In this document: piece after piece, positions 29,570 through 38,844 of the stretch
Layout: each line of letters starts with the position of its first letter
Numbering within the stretch: position 1 is the first letter of the stretch
From: Ardenticatenaceae bacterium
GTDB lineage: Bacteria > Chloroflexota > Anaerolineae > Promineifilales > Promineifilaceae
Length of the DNA stretch: 64,000 nt
Assembly: GCA_020634245.1 (NCBI GenBank)
Contig: JACKCC010000009.1
Span: forward strand, 186,001 to 250,000
Direction of reading: 5' to 3'
Made by a program: the position numbers and the translations under genes
The notes under the pieces: generated by a model
Seen by the model: only the letters and a program-made list of their open reading frames with translations
Database searches by the model: none
What the model was told of the DNA's origin: nothing

Positions 29570-29588
29570 TAGTCTCTAACCTCCAGTC
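29549..29588. repeat. GACTGGA...TCCAGTC repeat overlapping the NRPS 3 stop
   Basis: GACTGGAAGCTGGAGA begins inside the NRPS 3 reading frame (29550) and pairs with TCCAGTC at 29582-29588. Its vocabulary is like the palindrome at 50588-50638. The element supplies the last codons and the TAA of the synthetase, so it probably inserted at the gene end. Confidence 0.5.
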
Positions 29589-29603
29589 GCTAGATGACAA
29601 CAA

Positions 29604-32180
29604 ATGCCTTCATCAAACCATCTGAAATTTTTAAGTGACAGCCCCTGGGCACTCTGGCGTGATGTGTGCGTACGCGGAGCGGGTTTTCCGGCGCAAGATG
29701 TACTGAAACTGGCTGTACCAGCTTGCGCCGCCGCTGCTGATGCACTGACCGATGCTGAAAAAACAGCTTGGAACGTTCGACAAGAAGTCGGCGCTGTTTT
29801 GGCCGCCCAAACTGACCATTTACTAGGCCAAATATACCAAACCGATAAAAGCTCTCCGGCGAATCGGCAATACCGCAGCGAATTGCACCAACTTAACAAA
29901 GCCAAAAAACGCCTGTATCGGGGAGATGCTCTGATAGAATCTGTGCTGGCTTATCTGCCGCCAGAATTAGCGGCCCGTTCTCAGGCTGCGGAAAACAGCC
30001 GATTAGCTTGCCTCGCTGAGTTCCAACAAACGTTCGCCGCAGGCGCAGTTGAAGCATCGCGGGTGCTGCGCGAAATCAGTCAGTCGCCACGCTACCACGA
30101 GGCTATTACCTGGCAAAACCGGCAAGCAGTGCATACGGCCGTTACCCCCCTATCCCGTACACCGCCCGAAAACAAACAAAACAAGAGAACGCGGCAGCGG
30201 GAAGAACTACTCGCCAGTTACATGCAGCGCTACTGCGTAAAAAACGACAGCATCGGCTTTTTTGGTCCTGTTGGCTGGGGCAAGATTAATGATAAGCTGG
30301 AAGCGCTTACGGTTACGCCGGGGGATGATTTATTGGCCGCACGGACCGTCTATTTTGAGGATTGGTGTATCAAGGCGCTGGCCGAGTCATTGGCTCAAAA
30401 ATCGAACCCATCCTGGTTTGTACCCCGCCCCCTGCCACATTTGCGGCTGGACAGTTCGGTTTTGCAACTGCCTATGGGTGGGAAGGTTCAGCTTTCGGGG
30501 AAAGAAACGGCCGTATTCGCCGCCTGCGATGGCCAAAAAACAACTCATGAAATCGTTCTGGAACTTGTGACCGAGCCAAATAACAACATCCAAAGCAAAG
30601 ATGAGGTGTACGCCCTCTTGCAAAAACTTCACGACGAACATCGTCTTGTATGGTCGTTTGCAGTCTCGACCGAACACGCCTTCCCTGAACAAAACCTCCG
30701 CCAATTGTTAGCACGAATTGACGACGTGGCCATCCGCAACAACGCCTTGCAGGCACTGGATGAACTGGAAATGGCACGGGACGCAGTCGCTGCCGCTGCC
30801 GGTAATGCCGAAAAACTCGACAGCGCCTTAAACGAATTGGATACAGCCTTTACCCGTTTAACCGGTAATGACGCCACCCGGCGCAGCGGCCAGGTTTACG
30901 CCGGACGCACGCTGGTCTACGAAGATTGCCGCCGCGCTATTACGCTTGAAATCGGCGATGGCCTCTTACATGACCTGGAAGGGCCGTTCAAATTGTTATT
31001 GACCAGCATACGTTGGTATGCGTTTAATGCTGTAAAACTGTACCAAACTGCTCTGCGAAAAGCGTTTCGGGAAGCCCTTGCCCAATTCCCGGAAAAAGCA
31101 GGGACCGCAGTGGTTGATTTTTCAACTTATTGGCTGTGGGTTCAGCCGCTTTTTTTTGGCGATGGCCCGCTGCCAACTGATTCATTAAACGCATTATTCC
31201 AAAAGAAATGGGATTCTGTTTTGGTTCTGCCGGAGAGCGGGCGTCACGTTTCTTATGCCAGTGCTGACTTGCAATCTCGTGTCCAGGCTCTTTTCCCGGC
31301 TCCCCGTTCTAATTGGCAGATTGCATTGCACCATACCCCGGACGTAATGTTGGCAGCAGCGAGTGTCGAAGCGATTCAGTGTGGTGACTACACGGCCGTT
31401 CTCGGCGAATTCCACATTGGCACCAATGGCCTGGCCGGATCATGTTTCTTTAACCAGCATCCATCACCAGATAAACTGGCCCAGAATTTTTATGCCGATT
31501 GGCCCAAACCACGCATCATCCCCTTGACATCAGGCGGGAAAATGGAACAGACCTCACGTACGCAGTTTGTCGTCACGGCTCCGCATGATGTTCAACTTGT
31601 TCTCTCCCATGATCAAGTGCCTCAGCCGGGGCTGGATTGGCTGCTGACCAGGGACCTTGTCGTTGAAGAGATTGGAAACAATTTGATTGTCCGTTCGCGG
31701 AACGGCCGTTACCAATTCGATAGCGTTGATGTGTTTGCCCATTACATCAGCCTCATCATTTTGAATCATTTCAAAATAACCGGGCCACGTGACTATACAC
31801 CCCGCATTTCCATCGACAAACTGGTCGTTCAGCGCGAATCTTGGCGTTTTTCAGCCGATGCGCTGCCTTTTGCTTTTGAAACTGAGGTGACAAAACAATT
31901 TTTAGAAGTGCGCCAATGGATGCGCCAACAAGGGATGCCCCGGTTCGTTTTTGTAAAAACACCTGTTGAACCCAAACCTGTTTACGTTGATTTTGCCAGC
32001 CCCATTTACGTGCACATGTTGGCTAAACTGATTCGCCAAACGGTACAAAGCGAATTGGACAACCCCCAAATTGTTATCAGCGAGATGTATCCGGCTCATG
32101 ATGAATTATGGATGATGGATGGGTCCGGGCAACGATACACCAGTGAGCTACGGTTAGTGGTTTTGGATACATCGGCATGA
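29604..32180 (+). CDS. Stand-alone lantibiotic dehydratase (LanB) glutamylation-type protein
   Basis: An 858-residue protein of the LanB N-terminal (Lant_dehydr_N) family. Full LanB enzymes use glutamyl-tRNA to glutamylate Ser/Thr and then eliminate glutamate; split LanBs and the PEARL enzymes have only this first domain of about 850 residues. The family signature is RYCVKNDSIGFFGPVGWG near residue 210, with further conserved stretches such as YAGRTLVYEDCRR and the late VDVFAHYISLIILNHF. No C-terminal elimination (SpaB_C) domain follows. It lies inside the NRPS operon (34 bases after NRPS 3, 25 before NRPS 4), and no precursor peptide gene is seen. Plausible roles, all inference: tRNA-dependent activation of a hydroxyl on the NRPS peptide, or tRNA-dependent aminoacylation. 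Confidence 0.85.
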   Translation: MPSSNHLKFLSDSPWALWRDVCVRGAGFPAQDVLKLAVPACAAAADALTDAEKTAWNVRQEVGAVLAAQTDHLLGQIYQTDKSSPANRQYRSELHQLNKAKKRLYRGDALIESVLAYLPPELAARSQAAENSRLACLAEFQQTFAAGAVEASRVLREISQSPRYHEAITWQNRQAVHTAVTPLSRTPPENKQNKRTRQREELLASYMQRYCVKNDSIGFFGPVGWGKINDKLEALTVTPGDDLLAARTVYFEDWCIKALAESLAQKSNPSWFVPRPLPHLRLDSSVLQLPMGGKVQLSGKETAVFAACDGQKTTHEIVLELVTEPNNNIQSKDEVYALLQKLHDEHRLVWSFAVSTEHAFPEQNLRQLLARIDDVAIRNNALQALDELEMARDAVAAAAGNAEKLDSALNELDTAFTRLTGNDATRRSGQVYAGRTLVYEDCRRAITLEIGDGLLHDLEGPFKLLLTSIRWYAFNAVKLYQTALRKAFREALAQFPEKAGTAVVDFSTYWLWVQPLFFGDGPLPTDSLNALFQKKWDSVLVLPESGRHVSYASADLQSRVQALFPAPRSNWQIALHHTPDVMLAAASVEAIQCGDYTAVLGEFHIGTNGLAGSCFFNQHPSPDKLAQNFYADWPKPRIIPLTSGGKMEQTSRTQFVVTAPHDVQLVLSHDQVPQPGLDWLLTRDLVVEEIGNNLIVRSRNGRYQFDSVDVFAHYISLIILNHFKITGPRDYTPRISIDKLVVQRESWRFSADALPFAFETEVTKQFLEVRQWMRQQGMPRFVFVKTPVEPKPVYVDFASPIYVHMLAKLIRQTVQSELDNPQIVISEMYPAHDELWMMDGSGQRYTSELRLVVLDTSA

Positions 32181-32205
32181 AAAACGATAATTTAAGGATA
32201 TTTGA

Positions 32206-35200
32206 ATGGAAAAACAGCAGTTAAAAGAACGGTTAGCCACTTTGTCGCCCGAACAGCGGGCCAGATTATTACAGGAACTGAAACAAAACAAACAGAAGAA
32301 AGCGGCCATTACGCCTTTGACACGGCCGTTGCCCACCCTGCCCATATCCTTCGCTCAACGCCGCATGTGGTTTATGGATCAGCTAAACGAGGAAAGCGCC
32401 GCCAACAACATGGCCTCGGCCCTGCGGTTGACCGGTCAGCTTGATGTAGCCGCGATGGAACACAGTTTTCAAGCATTAATTGAAAGACACGAAATCCTGC
32501 AATGCGTTTACCAGACCAAAACCGGTGAACCTGTCGTTGTTCTTCACCCAAACCCGCAGTTTCACCTACCGGTTGAAGATTTGAGCCATCTGCCTGCCGA
32601 AATCCAGGCCACCGAACTGCAAAATCGCCTGAACCGCGAGGCCAACACGCGTTTTGACCTTACCCAAGACCTGTCGCTGCGAGCCAAATTGCTCCGTTTA
32701 GCGGCCAATGAGCATGTTTTGCTGCTCACCATTCACCACATTGCGTCGGATGGCTGGTCGGCCGCAGTCCTCTTCCGTGAATGGTCACAGCTTTATACTG
32801 CATTTTGTGACGGCCGTACCAATCCCTTGCCCGCCCTCCCCATCCAATACGCCGATTATGCCCATTGGCAAACTCAACAACTACAAAATGGCCTGGTTTC
32901 TCAATTGGATTACTGGAAAGAACAACTGGCCCACGCCCCTTCTGTCATCAATCTGCCCACTGACCGCTCGCGCCCGGCCATGCAGTCCCATCGCGGGGCT
33001 ACCCACGCCTTTACCATTGGTCATGAGCAGGCTGACGCCGTGCGGCAGTTAGCCATCGCCTGTCAAACCACCCCTTTTGTGGTCTTGCTCACGGTTTTTC
33101 AAATCTTGCTGCGCCGTTACAGCAACCAAAATGATGTCGTCGTGGGTACACCCATCGCCGGACGGAACCAACCTGAAGTTGAAGAGCTGATTGGTCTGTT
33201 TATCAACACACTGATTTTGCGCGCTCATATTGATATTGATTTAACCGGACGGCAGTTGATTGAAAACGGCCGTCAACTCGTTCTGGATGCATTCTCCCAT
33301 CAAGACCTGCCCGTCGAAAAACTGGTAGATGAACTTAACCTGGAACGTACCTTAAGCCACAATCCGCTGTTCCAGGTATTATTCAATTACCTCAATGCTT
33401 CAACAACTGAATGGCAGTTGCCAGACTTAACCATCGCTTCAATCCCCACCAATGCCGATACCGCCAAACTCGACCTGAGTCTGGCTCTGCTCGAACATCA
33501 TGGCGTACTGGAAGGCCAGCTAAACTACAACACCGATATTTTTAATGCCGAAACCATTGCCGCAATGGCCGAGCGGTACCAAATTCTGCTAGCCGGCATC
33601 ATCAAAAATCCTGACCAGCCCGTTTATTCTTTACCCTTTGTTTTACCATCTGAGACAGAGCAATTAGAGAAGATATGGCACGGCCGTACATTTGATTATC
33701 CAGCAGACATTATCGCTGCCCATCAGTTGTTTGAAAGACAAGCCGAACGCGTACCCGATGCAGTTGCGCTTCACTACGAATTCGAACATTACACCTACCG
33801 CGAACTAAACGAACGCGCCAACCAATTGGCCCACTACCTGCGAAGCAGGGGAGTAGTTCCTGATCAACGGGTCGGCTTTTTTATGGACCGTTCATTAGAT
33901 GCCATGGTTGCCATGTTAGGGATTCTAAAAGCTGGCTGCGCCTACGTGCCCATCGATCCCATTTACCCCAAGCCGCGCATTCGCTTCATGTTGGAAGATG
34001 TTCAGGTGTCGCATATTGTTACCCAGGCCAGCATCGTTAACGATCTCCCAGAAATGAACGACGTAGAAATCATATGCCTGGAAGAGTACCGCCAAAAAAT
34101 AGCCCGCTACAGCAAAGAAAACCCACCGTTGTCGATTGGGCCAAACAACCTGATGTATACCTTGTTTACATCAGGATCGACTGGCCAGCCAAAAGCCGTT
34201 GCCGTTTCACACCGCAACTATCTGAACTATCTTCTAGGGGCAATTAATAGAATGGGTATCGACAGCCCTCTAACTTTTGCAATGGTGACCACGCTGGCCG
34301 CCGACCTGGGAACCTTAATGTGGTGGAGTGCATTTACCTTTGGCGGCGATGTGCATATCCTTTCTTATGACCGCGTATCCGATGGAGAAGCCTTTGCTGC
34401 CTATTTCCGCCAATATTCCATTGATGTTCTTAAACTGGTGCCCAGCCATTATGAAAATTTACTGGCCATCCCCAACCCGGCTGACATCATTCCCAAAAAA
34501 CTCCTGGTCATAACGGGGGAACAAACCTATTGGGAAACAATAGAAAAAATATACGCGCTTAATCCCAATTTGGTCATTCAAGATCATTATGGCGTTACGG
34601 AAACGACCGGAGCCACCATTATTTATACAGTGCCGAGAGATACACTTGCCGATGGAACGGCCGCAATCCCCAAAGGAACGCCCATTGCAAACACACATAT
34701 TCACATTTTAGATGAACACCTGCAACCTTTGCCAACCAATATTCCTGGTGAGATATTCATCGGCGGCGCGGGAGTCACACATGGCTATCTTAACCGCTCT
34801 CGCCTGACGGCCGAACGATTCATCCCCGACCCCTATAGCAAAATACCAGGAGCAAGATTATATCGTACCGGCGACCTCGCCTGTTATCAGCCAAACGGGA
34901 CTCTCAAACTTCTGGGGCGTATTGATCATCAAGTCAAAATACGTGGCTACCGCATTGAGACAGGCGAGATTGAGAGCCTGTTGAGCGATCATGAATCGGT
35001 ACAAGATGCTGTTGTCGTTGCCAGCGAAGACAGTACAGGCGACCAACGCCTGATTGCCTATTGGGTGGCATCCGATCCAGACAAACCCGTTTCAACCACC
35101 GTATTACGCAATTATTTACGTGAGCATTTACCCGAATACATGGTTCCCAGCGTGTTTATGGATATGCACGATGGGCTGCCGCTAAATCCCAATGGTAAGG

Positions 35201-37695
35201 TAGACCGTTTTGCTTTGCCCGCTCCTGACTACACCGGCGCCGTGAGCGATAACTTTGTTCCGCCACAAACGGAAATGGAAAAGCGCATTGCTGCCATTTG
35301 GTGTGATGTTTTGGGTTTAGATCAGGTTGGTATTGATGACAACTTTTTTGATATTGGCGGCGAATCTTTCAAGGCGATTCGTGCGGTGCGCCAGCTTGGC
35401 GACGATGTCAGTGTTGTTACTCTGTTCAAAAACCCGACCATTCGTACTCTGGCGCTTAGTTTAGCTCTGGGCAACGATGAAGAAGATGGCTTGTTAGTGC
35501 GGTTGACGCTGCCCAATCCATCTCGTACAGACCTGACTTTGATTTGTGTGCCGTATGGCGGTGGCAGTGCCATTACCTTCCAGCCTGTTGCTCAGGCATT
35601 GCCAGTCAATTATGCGCTGTATGCCTTGCAGTTCCCCGGCCATGATTTAAGCCGGCAGGATGAGCCTTTGATGAAGCTGGAACAGGTTGTAACGCAATGT
35701 GTGGCCGAAATTTTGGGCAATATCCCTGGCCCTCTGGCGCTGTACGGGCATTGCATCGGCAGCGCCTGGGCGGTAGAAATTACACGGCAACTGGAAGCAG
35801 CAGGACGCGATGTGGTTGGCGTTTTTCTGGCAGGCACATTCCCTATTCCCCGGCCGAATAACCGCCTGTTTGAATGGTGGGCCAGGGTGTCGCCAACGGA
35901 ACGCTGGATGTCTAATCGCCTGGTGTATGATGTGATGCGCTCTGTTGGCGGCTTTGCCGATCTGGAGGACCCGGCCGAGCAGGAATTTGTGATGAATCGG
36001 ATGCGGTATGATGCCCGCGAGGCAGAGGATTATTTTACCTGGGCACAGGCGCAAACCGATGTTTCACACAAAGCGCCAATATTATGCATCGTGGGCAAGG
36101 AAGATCCGATGACAGAGTTTTTTGAGGAGCGTATTCTGGAATGGGAGTCGTTTAGCCCGTCGGTGGAAGGGGTGACATTGGAGCAGGCAGGGCATTATTT
36201 TATTAAGCATCAGCCGGCTCAAGTGGCGAAAATTATCACGAAGCAGGCGGAAAGATGGCAGCGTGTGCGTGTGGATAATGGTGGTGGAGGAACGGCCGTT
36301 ACTCAACCCCTCGCCATAAAACCCACAAGCCGCGCCAACCGCCGCCCGGACTTCAACACCTTCCTCATCGTCGCCTTTGGTCAGCTCATCTCCATGCTGG
36401 GAACTGGCTTGACCGGTTTTGCCATGAGCGTTTGGGTACTGCAAAAAACAGGGCAAGTGTTTGATTTTTCCGTCATGGCCGTATTTACCCTGCTGCCCGG
36501 CATCCTGGCTTCACCCTTCGCCGGGGTCGTTGCCGACCGCTGGGACCGTCGCCGCGTGATGATTTTGAGCGACACGGCCGCTGCTATGGGCACGCTCATG
36601 GTTGCCATCCTGCTGTGGTCCAATCAATTGGAAATCTGGCATTTGTTCCTCAGCGTTTCTATAGGTTCTATAGCCAACGCCTTCCAACGACCGGCTTATA
36701 TCGCCGCCGTTGCCCAGCTTGTGCCCAAACAGCAGTTGGGCCGAGCGAACGGTGTCGTCCAATTGGCTGGTAATGTGGGCAATATCTTTTCTCCGCTGTT
36801 AGGCGGAGCACTGCTGGTCTGGATTGGGTTACATGGTGTCGTTTTAGTCGATGTGGCGACTTTCCTGTTCGCCATTACCACACTATTTCTGGTGCGGTTC
36901 CCCAACGCGATGTCTCGCCAGCGCGAAGAAACGTTCCGGCAGCAAATGGTTGGCGGTTGGCGATTTATCGCCCGGCGGCCCAGCTTGCGCGCCTTTATCA
37001 TCTTTTTCCTGGTTTACAATTTCGTTTCGGCCAGTTATAACGTATTGATTCCACCGCTGGTGTTGGCCAACTACTCGGAATCGGTGTTGGGGACGGTTTT
37101 ATCCATGATGAGTATTGGCGTTCTAATTGGTACGTTTATGATGATTATTACCGGCGGTACAAAGCGGCGCATTAATGGCATGATGTTGTCAGCAACGTTG
37201 ACAGGAGTTGCAATTGCAACGGCCGTATTCCGACCCACCGTCGCCTTTTTAACCATGGGCCTGTTCCTGGGGGGCTTCATCTCTTCGTTCATTGATGCCC
37301 ACTGGCAGGCCATCATCCAGACCAAAGTGCCATTCAAGCTGCAAGGCCGGGTCATTGCCACCATCATGATGATTGCGATGTTGACGATGCCCTTAGGCTT
37401 CTTGCTGTGGGGCTGGCTGGCCGATAATTTCTTTGAGGTGTGGCTGCAAGCAGACGGTTTGCTGGCCGGCAGTGTGGGACAAATTTTGGGCGTGGGAAAC
37501 GGCCGTGGCACAGCCTTCCTCCTCATTTCCGCCGGACTGTCCCTCTTCGCGTGGGGAATTGCCGCCTATTTCTATCGTCCACTCCGTTACATGGAAGATA
37601 GGCTGCCCGACGCCGTACCAGAAGGCGTTATCATTCATAGCATCGATGAACTGCAAAACGCCATCGATCAACAATATTTGGAATCCATTCAATAG
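32206..37695 (+). CDS. NRPS 4: C-A-T-TE fused to an MFS exporter
   Basis: An 1829-residue termination synthetase. An N-terminal coiled stretch (residues 1-35) precedes C (HHIASDGWS near 177), A6 (FTSGSTGQPKA near 655), T (DIGGESFKAIR near 1055) and a type I thioesterase (about 1090-1350) with LYGHCIGSAW near 1182, an aspartate in VGKEDPM and a histidine in AGHYF. The nucleophile is therefore cysteine, not serine. After a glycine-rich linker, residues about 1380-1800 form a major facilitator transporter: many hydrophobic helices and VVADRWDRRRVM, the loop motif between helices 2 and 3. The A6 code reads about DLLKVTHGA, nearest to aspartate/asparagine codes. Release and export would be physically linked at the membrane. 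Confidence 0.9.
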   Translation: MEKQQLKERLATLSPEQRARLLQELKQNKQKKAAITPLTRPLPTLPISFAQRRMWFMDQLNEESAANNMASALRLTGQLDVAAMEHSFQALIERHEILQCVYQTKTGEPVVVLHPNPQFHLPVEDLSHLPAEIQATELQNRLNREANTRFDLTQDLSLRAKLLRLAANEHVLLLTIHHIASDGWSAAVLFREWSQLYTAFCDGRTNPLPALPIQYADYAHWQTQQLQNGLVSQLDYWKEQLAHAPSVINLPTDRSRPAMQSHRGATHAFTIGHEQADAVRQLAIACQTTPFVVLLTVFQILLRRYSNQNDVVVGTPIAGRNQPEVEELIGLFINTLILRAHIDIDLTGRQLIENGRQLVLDAFSHQDLPVEKLVDELNLERTLSHNPLFQVLFNYLNASTTEWQLPDLTIASIPTNADTAKLDLSLALLEHHGVLEGQLNYNTDIFNAETIAAMAERYQILLAGIIKNPDQPVYSLPFVLPSETEQLEKIWHGRTFDYPADIIAAHQLFERQAERVPDAVALHYEFEHYTYRELNERANQLAHYLRSRGVVPDQRVGFFMDRSLDAMVAMLGILKAGCAYVPIDPIYPKPRIRFMLEDVQVSHIVTQASIVNDLPEMNDVEIICLEEYRQKIARYSKENPPLSIGPNNLMYTLFTSGSTGQPKAVAVSHRNYLNYLLGAINRMGIDSPLTFAMVTTLAADLGTLMWWSAFTFGGDVHILSYDRVSDGEAFAAYFRQYSIDVLKLVPSHYENLLAIPNPADIIPKKLLVITGEQTYWETIEKIYALNPNLVIQDHYGVTETTGATIIYTVPRDTLADGTAAIPKGTPIANTHIHILDEHLQPLPTNIPGEIFIGGAGVTHGYLNRSRLTAERFIPDPYSKIPGARLYRTGDLACYQPNGTLKLLGRIDHQVKIRGYRIETGEIESLLSDHESVQDAVVVASEDSTGDQRLIAYWVASDPDKPVSTTVLRNYLREHLPEYMVPSVFMDMHDGLPLNPNGKVDRFALPAPDYTGAVSDNFVPPQTEMEKRIAAIWCDVLGLDQVGIDDNFFDIGGESFKAIRAVRQLGDDVSVVTLFKNPTIRTLALSLALGNDEEDGLLVRLTLPNPSRTDLTLICVPYGGGSAITFQPVAQALPVNYALYALQFPGHDLSRQDEPLMKLEQVVTQCVAEILGNIPGPLALYGHCIGSAWAVEITRQLEAAGRDVVGVFLAGTFPIPRPNNRLFEWWARVSPTERWMSNRLVYDVMRSVGGFADLEDPAEQEFVMNRMRYDAREAEDYFTWAQAQTDVSHKAPILCIVGKEDPMTEFFEERILEWESFSPSVEGVTLEQAGHYFIKHQPAQVAKIITKQAERWQRVRVDNGGGGTAVTQPLAIKPTSRANRRPDFNTFLIVAFGQLISMLGTGLTGFAMSVWVLQKTGQVFDFSVMAVFTLLPGILASPFAGVVADRWDRRRVMILSDTAAAMGTLMVAILLWSNQLEIWHLFLSVSIGSIANAFQRPAYIAAVAQLVPKQQLGRANGVVQLAGNVGNIFSPLLGGALLVWIGLHGVVLVDVATFLFAITTLFLVRFPNAMSRQREETFRQQMVGGWRFIARRPSLRAFIIFFLVYNFVSASYNVLIPPLVLANYSESVLGTVLSMMSIGVLIGTFMMIITGGTKRRINGMMLSATLTGVAIATAVFRPTVAFLTMGLFLGGFISSFIDAHWQAIIQTKVPFKLQGRVIATIMMIAMLTMPLGFLLWGWLADNFFEVWLQADGLLAGSVGQILGVGNGRGTAFLLISAGLSLFAWGIAAYFYRPLRYMEDRLPDAVPEGVIIHSIDELQNAIDQQYLESIQ

Positions 37696-37730
37696 ACATT
37701 ATCGGAATTAACACTGTGTCAAAAAATCCA

Positions 37731-37802
37731 TCCGCAGATTTCGCAGATTACACAGATTTTGACAGGCTATTAATCTACGAAATCGGTGAAATCTGTGGAA
37801 AA
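37731..37802. repeat. CGCAGATT-type dispersed repeat
   Basis: CCGCAGATT, CGCAGATT and CACAGATT units in tandem are followed by the inverse form AATCTGTGG at about 37792-37800. Related sequence occurs at 43739-43792, 51790-51815 and 51919. An ORF reading through it (from 37716) looks spurious. Confidence 0.6.
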
Positions 37803-37875
37803 ATTCTTATTCTCGATATTGTTTTCAAATTAATTCGAACAAGACATTTACGCGCTATTCAGCAAGGAGATAAAA

Positions 37876-38079
37876 ATGAACGCAGAAAAATACAAGGTTG
37901 TCATTAATCATGAAGAACAATATTCCATTTGGCCCGCCGACCGGGGAAATGCCCTGGGCTGGAAAGACGCAGGCAAAGAAGGCACAAAAGAGGAATGTCT
38001 CGCTTACATCGAAGAAGTATGGACCGATATGCGCCCCCTCAGTCTGCGCCAGAAAATGGAAGAAAATGCGAATAAATAG
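37876..38079 (+). CDS. MbtH-like protein, adenylation-domain chaperone
   Basis: A 67-residue MbtH-family protein, a small partner that binds A domains of synthetases and is often needed for their folding or activity. The signature is complete: NHEEQYSIWPADRGNALGW (about residues 11-29), then GKEGTKEECLAYIEEVWTDMRPLSLR, with the three conserved tryptophans and the terminal arginine. A strong AAGGAG stands seven bases before the ATG. It follows NRPS 4 across a repeat-filled gap of 180 bases and is three bases before the acetyltransferase, so both probably belong to the peptide cluster. It is expected to serve one or more of the six A domains in the cytoplasm. Confidence 0.95.
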   Translation: MNAEKYKVVINHEEQYSIWPADRGNALGWKDAGKEGTKEECLAYIEEVWTDMRPLSLRQKMEENANK

Positions 38080-38082
38080 CGC

Positions 38083-38844
38083 ATGTCCCCATACACAATC
38101 GTCACACTGGCCGAACGGCCGGATTTACAGCAAGCACTGCTTAACGTACAAGATTCAGCCTGGCCAGAATTTATGCGCCATGAGGCCGTATCCAGTCAGT
38201 ATTGGTTTCAATTGATGGTTAAATGGCCGCAATTTCAGTTTGCCATGCTGGATACGGAGAAAAACAAGGTGGCCGCAGGCGGGCACAGCATTCCTCTATT
38301 TTGGACGGGCGATGCCCGCCAATTACCCGACACCGGCTGGGACTGGGCATTGCAATCCGGCATGACCCATCAAGATGAACATGGAGCCAGAAATGTGCAA
38401 TGCGCTCTATCCATCGCCATTTTGCCGGAATATCGCGGCTGCGGATTAAGTCAGCGCATGGTTGAGGAAATGAAACAGATTGGGCGCACACATGGGTTCG
38501 AACGATTAATTGCCCCGGTACGACCCAATTTGAAAAAACTGTACCCGCTCATTCCCATGCAAAACTATGTGCAGTGGACAAACGAAGAAGGGCTGCCGTT
38601 TGATGCCTGGTTGCGCGTACATATGCGTTCTGGCGCCAAGCTAGTGAAAGTGTGTCCCCGCTCAATGGCCGTTCATGGCACTATCCAGGAATGGGAACAA
38701 TGGGCCGGGATGCGGTTTCCAGAAAGCGGTTTGTATGTGATTGCCGGGGCACTGATGCCGCTCAAAATCGCAAATGAAAAGAATATGGGCGTTTATATCG
38801 AACCAAATGTATGGGTTGTTTATAATCTAAACAGTCCCCGCTAA
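38083..38844 (+). CDS. GNAT-like N-acetyltransferase in the NRPS cluster
   Basis: A 253-residue protein with a GCN5-type acetyltransferase core. CALSIAILPEYRGCGLSQRMVEEMKQIGR (about residues 105-133) fits GNAT motif A, where the RGCGLS turn binds the acetyl-CoA pyrophosphate. A segment GFERLIAPVRPNLKKLYPLIP follows. The ATG is three bases after the mbtH stop with no good ribosome site of its own, so translation is probably coupled. It may acylate the peptide, provide self-resistance by acetylating the product, or be unrelated; the sequence cannot decide. The last 70 residues (from about VKVCPRSMAV) are outside the usual GNAT core. Confidence 0.7.
   Translation: MSPYTIVTLAERPDLQQALLNVQDSAWPEFMRHEAVSSQYWFQLMVKWPQFQFAMLDTEKNKVAAGGHSIPLFWTGDARQLPDTGWDWALQSGMTHQDEHGARNVQCALSIAILPEYRGCGLSQRMVEEMKQIGRTHGFERLIAPVRPNLKKLYPLIPMQNYVQWTNEEGLPFDAWLRVHMRSGAKLVKVCPRSMAVHGTIQEWEQWAGMRFPESGLYVIAGALMPLKIANEKNMGVYIEPNVWVVYNLNSPR

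Noticed and set aside
29570..32205. Lanthipeptide precursor peptide near the LanB gene
   Set aside because: The gaps on both sides are only 34 and 25 bases, and no small frame with a leader-core pattern rich in Ser/Thr/Cys was found in the cluster.
37716..37907. Short + strand ORF of 63 codons before mbtH
   Set aside because: It is read through tandem CGCAGATT-type repeats, has no ribosome binding site and overlaps the mbtH start in another frame.
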